A stretch of DNA of 64,000 nucleotides from Pterois miles (Eukaryota; Chordata; Actinopteri; Perciformes; Scorpaenidae): contig CAMQGK010000299.1 of the NCBI GenBank assembly GCA_947000775.1, positions 14,508,001-14,572,000 of the forward strand, written 5' to 3'. Position 1 is the stretch's first letter. Each line of letters opens with the position of its first letter. Positions 56,123 to 64,000 of this stretch are shown piece after piece. The position numbers and the translations under genes were made by a program. The notes under the pieces are model-generated. The model was not told the DNA's origin, did no database searches, and worked only from the letters and a program-made list of their open reading frames with translations.

Positions 56123-58139
56123 ATTTCTATTAGATGCTTATTGTCTTTATCTTACTTTATCCTTTATTAATGTAATTTCACTACCGTGTTCCTCGCTTCT
56201 AGTCGACTTTGTGATACTAATAACCGTTTCCACATGTGTTTCTCTTAAAGGGATGAGCTAAAAGCGTTTGGTCCCTCATTCCCAGAAAGCTCAACAACCT
56301 GGCAGACTCACAGATGTGCACTGACAGTTAATTTTAATAATCTGAATGTGAAACAGCCAAAAAGCAGAAGTCTGAATTCGAAGTACTTTCCCCTACCGAT
56401 CTCTTGCCTTAACTTGTGAACTTAAGCGTCCCTGCCACTCTCTGCATATGTTTCTATAACTGCATGCGTCCTCCCTCCAGTTCAGAGTGCTGAGGCCCGA
56501 CTTTGTGAGCAGAGCTGATAAGGACATGCAAAATGGAAAGGACTTCATGAAAACAGCTTGCCTCCTTCATATCCACTTAGTAAAGTTTCTCTATTAAATC
56601 TGCTTCTGCATAGCTGCTGCTATTGGTTGGCAGTGTGGAAGTCAGTGAATGCAAATGGTGTCTAACGGGCAAATGAAAGTCGGCAGAGGCAGATCTCTCA
56701 GGCTGTAGTAAATGGAGGGATTTAAATATCAGAAGAGATGCTGAAAAGACAACTCAAAGGCAAACTAAGATGGATGATAGAGGGGAAAGAGGACTATTGG
56801 TGTTGTTTATTTCATTTTGGGTTTTATGATTTGAGCCCCGACTTGTTGGGGTTTAATGAAATTACTCTGAGTCAAGTTACTTAGTTGGAAGTTTGTTCTG
56901 ACAATTTGCATTTCACATCCGTATTAAATTTCAGCCTTGTGCTAATGATTATGTACATGATGTCACAGTGAAATTTCACACATAATGTAACCGGAGCTGG
57001 CCCAAAGGTCACAAACACAACACATGGGCTCCTCCATGGATACGGTGTCCATCATTACTCCACACTCACACTTATAGAAAATGAGCTCATGGGTCGGAGC
57101 TGCGCTGGCACACTGTACATGCCATTCCTTTCCTCTGATGGAGCAAGCTTTTTTTTTTTTTTTTTTTTTGCAGGGCGGATGGGCTCATAATCACAGTGCT
57201 CCTCTGCCGTGCTTGTTATCCAGTCCCATCGCCACCACTGACAAGCACAATCCCACCTGGGCCCTGCCAATCCTGAGGCATTAGAGAGGAAGAGGGAGCA
57301 GTTTGGGCAAAAAATGCCTGACAGGAAAAGAGATAAACGGGACGGAGAGAGAAATAAGGACTGGCCAGGAACATTTGAGGTAATGGGTAGTAAGAGAGAG
57401 GAAAGAGGATGAGAATTTAATTTGGAGATACAGGCGTCATACGGCTATTCCTGGGTAGTGACGGTGAACAGTGCTGCTTGCCTACAGGCTGGCCTTTTCT
57501 TATCTCCAGTGCAGTGTACTCTCCAGAGATAATGGCCTCTCATTACAAAGCTGCAGCCCTGGGGAGACTTTTGGGTGAGTTAGGGGCTCTCGCCACCACA
57601 TCACAGGAGGCTACCCCTCATCACACGGTGGGAAAGTGGAGCGACGAGTGGGCCGTTCCCATTCGTACGTACATACTTGTTTGCATACACGTAATTCGAT
57701 GTGAGCAGCTCAAAACAGGAACAGACACTCCAGCAAGATAAATATTAACACAGACACAAAAACACACACATGCAGTTTTATTGGACGCCTGAGTGTCTGG
57801 TGCAGAGCGGCCAGGAACAGCTGTGTGTCCAGTCCAGCCCGAGTCCTCTCCAAGTACCAGCAGAGAGACAGACAGTGCCCCCTGCTTAGCCCCATAATCT
57901 GGCATAATGCCTTTACTGTAACTCTAGCTCGCATGTACATTGATGGACACAGTCCCATCCTCTGCTCCTCCAGCTGGCGAGAACTTCCACCTTCCACCCA
58001 CTGATAGTTAACGCTTTTCAATCATGCCAAATACCAAAATACCTTGACCAATATATCTGTGACTGGACCGATGCTCCACCTGCTGACAATGACTAAAGAC
58101 ACCTGTTGTCGTATCCATAAGTTTGGCATGAACAATGAT
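56123..58139. other. Single-copy DNA, no gene seen
   Basis: A 21-base T run at about 57149-57169. No recurrent family or exon recognised over 2 kb. Confidence 0.45.
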
Positions 58140-58680
58140 TAGGGCTGTCAATCAACTAAAATATTTAATCACATGATTGTCTATAGTCCATTAAGCAAAT
58201 TAATCACTTTTTTTTTTTTCAAAACGGCCTCAAAGGGAGATCTATCAAGTAGTTAACACTCTTAACATGGGAGTGGGTGAATGAGTTGCTTTATAATGTA
58301 TGTATATATTTATTATTGGAAATCAGTGAACAACACTAAACAATAACAAATACTGACATGGCAAAATCGAGCCCAACAGGCATCAGTGTTAGTGTCAGTG
58401 TGCTGACATCACTATGACTTTCCTCCAAACTGCATGTGATTATCATAAAGTGGGCATATCTGTAAAGGGGAGACTGGTGGGTACCCATAGAACCCATTTA
58501 CATTCACATATCTTGAGGTCAGAGGTCAAGGGACCCATTTGAAAATGACCATGCCAGTTTTTTCTCACCATAATGCAGCCGAAGTGTAGAGTGTCATTTA
58601 TTTCTTGATTAGCTAGTATGACATTATGTGCCAATGGACTCCAGTGGATGATGTCAGTATCTTTACTATTATATATATAC
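58140..58680 (-). mobile_element. Family B element, inverted copy
   Basis: Begins 'tagggctgtcaatcaactaa' with 'atttaatcacatgattgtct', 'aagggagatctatcaagtag' and 'catgggagtgggtgaatgag', then the core inverted. It breaks near 'gatgtcagtatctttactat', so the far terminus is missing. An internal deletion removes the 'ctggacaatatt/acctgtgaggg' part. Confidence 0.88.
58516..58528 (+). promoter_or_regulatory. Perfect DR1 site in the B core
   Basis: Plus strand AGGTCA-G-AGGTCA in the inverted copy. Confidence 0.55.
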
Positions 58681-58734
58681 AGTATATAGTACTGTACTGT
58701 GCTGTATTGAAGTAGTAGTAGTACTGTAGTGTAG

Positions 58735-58901
58735 TTTGTATGTTCTCCCGGTGTTAGCATGGATTTTCTCCGGGTTCTCCGGCTTCCTCCCACAGTCCAA
58801 AGACATACAGGTCAATTGATGACTCTAAATTGTGAATGTGGTGTGAACCCCCCCAAAACGACCCCTAACGGGAAAAGCGGTTGCAGATGGATGGATGGAT
58901 A
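58735..58901 (+). mobile_element. L2-type LINE 3' tail
   Basis: 'tatgttctcccggtgttagc', 'ttctccgggttctccggctt', 'cctcccacagtccaaagaca', 'aattgatgactctaaattg' and finally 'gcggttgcagatggatggat', a GGAT tail. I recall this as the conserved 3' end of L2-clade LINEs in fish. The middle ('gtgatggactgg') is deleted relative to the 61.7 kb copy. No ORF2 remains. Confidence 0.75.
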
Positions 58902-60654
58902 CTATATACATAGTATATAATGTATATAGCACAGTCCTGTGAAAAGCTTATCTCCATCAGCGCAGTTTGAACTTGAAGGTTGGAGGTTCACAAAAAAATC
59001 TAGAGGGAATGTAATGTGTACAACACAGAGATGTCTAAGGTTTGGGAGGCGTGATTATTTATTATTATTTATTTATTTATTTATTATATTATTTATTATA
59101 CCTTCCAAACAAGACACAACGTGAGCAAGCATCAGCAACAAAATCAGTTTGGCTGCATTGTTTTCTATGGCAGTGAACTAACTGACTAACCAATCGCTGC
59201 ACAGCGTGCGTGTTTGAGCTGAACTTTTGTCCGACGCCCCATTTCTATTTATTTCTTATTGATGAGGAGCAGCAGCTTGGTGAGGTTGACATTATCTGAT
59301 ACGATACCTCATCATTTCACTACGAACGCCTAAACAAGGTTACAGCTGGCTAGAGGGAGATCACCAGAAAGGAGCCTGAGAGTTTACTGAGGCAAGGTCG
59401 ATATTATTCATCATTGTAATAAATTATTAGTTCTCTGTAAATATAGATGGATTTCTTGCGGGGTCAGTGAGCCCTCTGAACCAACACAAACTGCACCTAA
59501 AGTTATCTCCTCGTCAGCAGTTATCAATTTCAGATACATGAGCCTGATGCCCAGTGTTTTGGCAGAAATCCACCTGTCCCACGCATTCAGCTCAAACCCA
59601 TAAACGTATACACATCCCGTTCTCCTGTTACCCTAAAGTGCATTCATACAAATGCAAATACCGGCATACACAATCATAACGAAGCATGGTTTTTATGGGA
59701 TTTACCTCAGCCAGCAGTATATGCACACATCCCTAAAGGCACAAACACAGTTATAGCGCTATAACTAGCTAGCAGAAATAAGAGCGGCACCCTCCTTATT
59801 TCAAAACAGGTTCTTGTTGTCTTTCTGACTGGCCTCCCTCCCTTACCGCCAAGCTGTCCCACTGAGATAAGCTGGCTGGCATTTTCATCATTCCGGCCAT
59901 ACTGATTGGACCATTATCATAAGAAAGAGGCTGAGAATCCAGGAGGCCTTCCCCCTGGACGCTGATTCATGTTCAAAGTTGGGATTAGCAATCTCGCCCC
60001 TCAAATCCCCTCAAACAAGGCAGGGCTGAGCAGGCAAATGAAGCACGCATTCAACAGATAACGATGAAGACTCTCATGGCTCAGTGGATGGGTTGATGGA
60101 TGGATGGAAAGGGAATCTTTAGTGAGAAAACCTCAGTGAAGGCAAAAGTAAAACTTGTCATTCAAACTTCCCAACAAAACACACTCCAGCCATGATATCA
60201 GAGGCTGAATTTAAACCTTTTTCATTGTTACAGCTGTGTGTGGCAATCAGACTAATTTCTGTGCCAAGTATAATCTAGTGTGAGTGCTGGAGTGTTTCCT
60301 CTGAAACACAAATACAATCAAGGTCACAAAGTGGAAAAGAATCATTTCCACCCGACTTCAGTTTTTCCAGAAGTCACAAATTCAAGCATTTGTGGTTTCA
60401 GCAAACATTTCAGACCCTTTTTGCTAAATCCGTTGGGATCTGGCATGGTTACCGGCTTCATGTGGCTTCAGAATGAGTAACGGCATCCTGTGGTTTTAGT
60501 GCTGTGGCTGCTGGCAGGAAGGCACTTGAGATCACCTGAATTTCAATTCCCATTACCATCTTTTCTTGTTTTTTATTGTTTTAAATGGGAAATAAGAGAA
60601 TACGTTATTAGTTAGTTGTCAGCTGTATTTTCTGGTTTCTCCTCTATGACAGTC
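58902..60654. other. Single-copy DNA, no gene seen
   Basis: A/T tandem words at 59.06-59.1 kb and a short GGAT run near 60.09 kb. No exon recognised. Confidence 0.45.
59055..59101. repeat. (TTAT/TTA)n low-complexity repeat
   Basis: Pure A/T 'ttatttatttatttattata' type sequence. Confidence 0.9.
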
Positions 60655-60823
60655 AACTGAATATCTTTGAATTGTGCACAAAACACGACATTTGAGGACG
60701 TCATCTTGGGCTTTGAGAAACACTGGTCAACATCATTTTCTGATGTTTTATAGACCAAACAACTAAACAATTAATCAAGAAAATAACTGATAGGTTAATT
60801 GACAATGAAAATAAGAGTTGGAA
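60655..60823 (-). mobile_element. Family C element, inverted fragment
   Basis: 'acatttgaggacgtcatctt', 'gggctttgagaaacactggt', 'ttttatagaccaaacaacta' and 'aattaatcaagaaaataact' are inverse to the 3.7 and 21.9 kb copies. Confidence 0.75.
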
Positions 60824-60825
60824 TT

Positions 60826-62085
60826 CACAGGAAGCGATGTAGCCTCGTAGAGTAGCTGCTTGAGGTTTGTTGCCCCCAGTGGTTGGTAATGTGTCATTTC
60901 AAGTCGTCAATACACCATGATTTTCATTTAGTCAATTATGGTCCCATTTAGAGTCCACAAATATATACCACATATTTTTGTATTTTTGTATTTTTTTTTT
61001 TTTTTTTACATATTTATAGACCATAAATCAGGGGATGCTTTAGGGTGTGGATACCTTGTGCTTCTACGCCGTTGTCTGGTTTGGGTGTTGTCCATGTTTT
61101 CGTCTTACAGTTTTAACCCTTTCACAGTGTGTTTTCAGTTCAAAGTTAAAGATACTGTTTGTGACTTCTCACACGTATAAATAATTGTGGGTCGGTTTCC
61201 CATGCACGATAACGTGTACCTACACTTTTCAGACTCTTCAGACTCAAGACTTCCTGACCAAGAAGTAGACAGAGGCGAGACCGTAGCTTTGGTCTCCAGG
61301 GCTGGAGTCGATACCGTACTGGGTCCAGATTTAACCCTCGTCACGTCACTCAGCAGCAAGGAAACAAGACACGGGAAACCTCTGTTGGTCTTGAAGAGCT
61401 GCACATTTATTTTTGCACAAACTGCAACTGCCATTGAATATTAACTTGATATTTACAAAGCTAAAACCAACTTTCTTCTGCTCCGCTGATGGCTTGCCTT
61501 CAGGTTTTGTGTCTTGTTCCCTGCTGCTGAGTGAAGTGATGAAGCTCTGGAGAGAGTCACATTATCGTCTCTAACCAAAACTCCAGTGTCTCTCCTGTTC
61601 CTTCTGACCACAGTCGGGAGGCTGAAGCTGTTAGAGTTAACATTTGGATCAACATCGATTCATGGAGGGACCTTCATTTGGTCAGCTAACATTACGGAGA
61701 CATGCCCATAGGTATGAATATGAGTGTGAATGGTTGTCTCTCTCTTTGTGCCCTGTGATGGACTGGCGACCTGTCCAGGGTGAACCCCATCATCACCTAC
61801 TGCTAGCAGGGATCGGCTCCAGCCCCCCCGCGACCCATAACGGGATAAACGGTTGCGGATGGATCGAAGGACATTGAGTCCCTTTAATTGTAACATTTTG
61901 ATCACCTAAAAATGTTATTCAGCATTCAGTTGTAATTAGCTCCATCCTCTCATTTCACTTCTAGTTGCAAAAACCCACGATGGCGATGACCAAAACGCCA
62001 AACTCAAGGCTTCATAACAGCAGTCTACAAGCCCATGGACGACGTCTTACTGTGAGTACATTCACTTCTTATATACAGTCTATGG
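60826..62085 (+). repeat. Family A copy split by a 0.73-kb insertion
   Basis: Left part: 'tatggtcccatttagagtcc', then a T run, 'tagaccataaatcaggggat', 'gctttagggtgtgg', 'ccctttcacagtgtgttttc'. Right part from about 61887: 'gatcacctaaaaatgttatt', 'cgatggcgatgaccaaaacg', 'ctcaaggcttcataacagc', 'cttatatacagtctatgg'. The 11.1 kb copy runs through this point without the insertion. Confidence 0.75.
61152..61886 (+). mobile_element. Insertion in family A, ending in an L2-type tail
   Basis: The main body ('gcgagaccgtagctttggtc', 'ttccctgctgctgagtgaag', 'tctggagagagtcacattat') is a teleost repeat I recall but cannot name. From 61717 it changes to 'tatgagtgtgaatggttgtc', 'gatggactggcgacctgtcc', 'gggatcggctccagcccccc' and 'cggttgcggatggatcg', the end of an L2-type 3' tail like that at 58.8 kb. 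A short open frame on each strand is not a recognisable protein. Confidence 0.65.
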
Positions 62086-64000
62086 TTACAACAAGCAAAT
62101 CTCAAGGATTGTATTATTAATATTTCAAAATATAGTTTTAAAGAGACTTTAAAACGACTTTAAAAGGTGTTTAAACAAGCAACTTTTCAAGTAACGTAGC
62201 GCCAAACTATAAAGTGCCTTCGCTGGATGGATGAATAGAAAAGAGTGAAGGGTGGAGAAAAAGTGGTGCATGAGGAAGTGGAGATATATTGACGAGTCAT
62301 GACTTCTTTTGCTTCTTCTTCACATTTTCTTCATCCCCAACTCTCTCTTTCCCCCCTAAACTCATCATAAAGCTTTAGAGACATTTAGTGCTTCCTTCCT
62401 GTCGTGTCCCACTCCGGTAAAAGTGCAGAGTTAACAGTTTTAAAGTGAGACAAACCTTATCATTCCCTACCAGTGTTTATTTTACACTCCCTGTCTGTGC
62501 CAATTACAGAAGTGAACAACCGCTGGGCTGCATGTCACGGACCGAGGGCAAGTTTGCACCGTTACTTTGTGTTCGTATTTTCAGAATTAGCAAAAATACT
62601 GTATACTGTATATCAGTGCAGACTTTCTTTGGATTTAGTGCGTTCGAGGTGCTGAGAGAAGACATCTCTTTGAAAAAGCAGGAGTCACGACAACTCTCAG
62701 CTTTCAAGTTGTCTCTCTGTTCAGTCTTTGCTTGGTGTCATCTAACGTATGATCGCTGACTCTGAATCTGTGTTTGAAGAAACACTGAAACAGTCTGGAA
62801 AGCCTCGTGCGGGCGTCTTAGCTTCAGAGGAACGAATAGCTCGCATGGAAAGCACGTCTTCTTTTGATCTGCTGTGAATATATCTCCTCATGTGAGTTGT
62901 GCGCTCTTTATCTGTACGTTTCCATTACTGAAGAGTAAGTAGTTTGGTCTGAAATGCAAATAAGATAAATCCTAGCAAATACTGGTAACATTCTCTTCTA
63001 AGGAAATGGAGCAACGGGCTTGAGGATAACTAGGCCTCTTACAATAAGTAACATCTTCTTACATGCAGACTTGAAATCAAAAACTCTGTGATATCAAATG
63101 GGCGCAAATCACGGCCCTCCGCAGGTAGCTAAATAATAGATTATTTAAATTCCAGCCCATAACTCACACACGAGAGGTTAGAAATCGGAGAGCATTGTAA
63201 TTAAACTCTCACCGGGGAAGCGTTGGCTCATCTGCACCCACGGCTCCGAGGCTCAAAGTAAACCGATCCTGAGAACAGGTTAATAAAAGGAGGGAAAAAC
63301 GTTGTGAGTTTCATACAGCTGAATGACTTTCCGTTCCCTTTGGGGTATGCAAAGTCATCCTCAGAAAGTTTAAAGAAACAATCCACCGCAGCATTATCAT
63401 TTTTGTGTTAATTATGCCACCTCATAGCATGTAGTAGTGGATGAAAACATAGTTCCACTTGTAAGCCCTCAGGGAGAACAGAGGTCCAGCACTGGCCACA
63501 AGAAGAGACTGAAGTCTCATTTAACTACTGCAAAATGATAAAAGCTCAAAATACTCTTCAAACACTTTCAAAGCAAAACATGTTTTATTCTCAACAATAT
63601 TAATACTAGTAATATAGAATACTTTTCAATATAAAGTAGAGTATACAAGTGGATGGTGTATATGAGTTTCTAATATTGTTTGGCTGTTGCTACAACTACT
63701 GTCTCTTCCTGGATGGATGAAAGCTGAAATTGGCAAAAGGAATAGAGCGCTACAGGAATGAGTCCTAAAACTAGGAAATGAGTTCGCATTTAAACACCTC
63801 CGGTTCCCTCATCTGGAAGTCAGTAGGATTTTTGAAAGGGTATGTATTTAGATGACTGAAATAAGGTCGGTTGCTAACAAGTGGCAAAATGAGACTACTA
63901 AACGTCATCACCCTGACTCGTCTGTCTTTACAGCCTCATTGTGTTTATACTCGCGCTCGTGTGACGCAAATTTCTAGTATCATGACATGCCTATCGGCTG
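62086..64000. other. Single-copy DNA with A/T motifs
   Basis: No recurrent family. 62.93-63.3 kb has a perfect octamer ATGCAAAT (62954-62961), 'attgtaattaaactctcacc' and 'ctaaataatagattatttaa', words typical of POU/homeodomain targets. Open frames at 62.45-62.76 kb on both strands are unconvincing. Confidence 0.4.

Overview
The window looks like chromosomal DNA from a bony fish, most likely a percomorph teleost. It is dominated by diverged, overlapping copies of repeat families that I recognise from teleost genomes: short terminal-inverted-repeat elements with hAT-like or TTAA-type ends, Tc1-like transposase relics, an L2-type LINE tail and a degraded tRNA-derived SINE. These are mixed with dinucleotide microsatellites and long stretches of ordinary single-copy sequence. 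Nothing suggests bacteria, an organelle or a virus. I found no complete host gene, rRNA, tRNA gene or CRISPR array. The window reads as intergenic DNA or the inside of a very long intron. Family letters (A, B, C and so on) are my own labels for sequences that recur inside this window; assignments to known superfamilies rest on memory and are marked as such.

Layout. 1-5.9 kb: single-copy DNA, a (TG)n tract, and partial copies of families A, G, C and E. 6-7.4 kb: family F with a B-core element inside it, then fragments of families N and K. 8.5-9.6 kb: two head-to-tail TTAA-ended family E elements, the first with long inverted arms. 10.6-12.6 kb: two different dead Tc1-like transposase relics, the second split by an insert that carries a broken Myb/SANT-like coding relic. 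13.7-28.3 kb: family B copies, a tRNA-type SINE, and an opposed pair of family D copies. 29.5-31 kb: a foldback element interrupted by another element. 32-38 kb: (TG)n, a 60-bp minisatellite, a nested N/B/K cluster and families G and F. 38-46 kb: A/T-rich low-complexity DNA, one candidate protein-coding exon near 40.7-40.9 kb, families G and H, and several simple repeats. 45.8-48.8 kb: the longest block without recognised repeats. 48.8-50.0 kb: a four-deep stack of nested insertions. 51.4-52.4 kb: two more inverted-repeat elements. 54.6-62.1 kb: families K, F, B, L2 tail, C and A. 62.1-64 kb: single-copy DNA with homeodomain-like A/T motifs.

The most interesting signals are regulatory or structural rather than genic. 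(1) Family B carries a direct repeat of the nuclear-receptor half-site with one-base spacing (DR1); it is perfect in six of eight copies, and one copy also has a perfect DR4. (2) A foldback element with arms of roughly 270 bp was split by a later insertion. (3) The four-level nest gives a relative time order of activity. (4) A 196-nt open segment is bounded by a good splice acceptor and a near-consensus donor, with its frame closing inside the donor.
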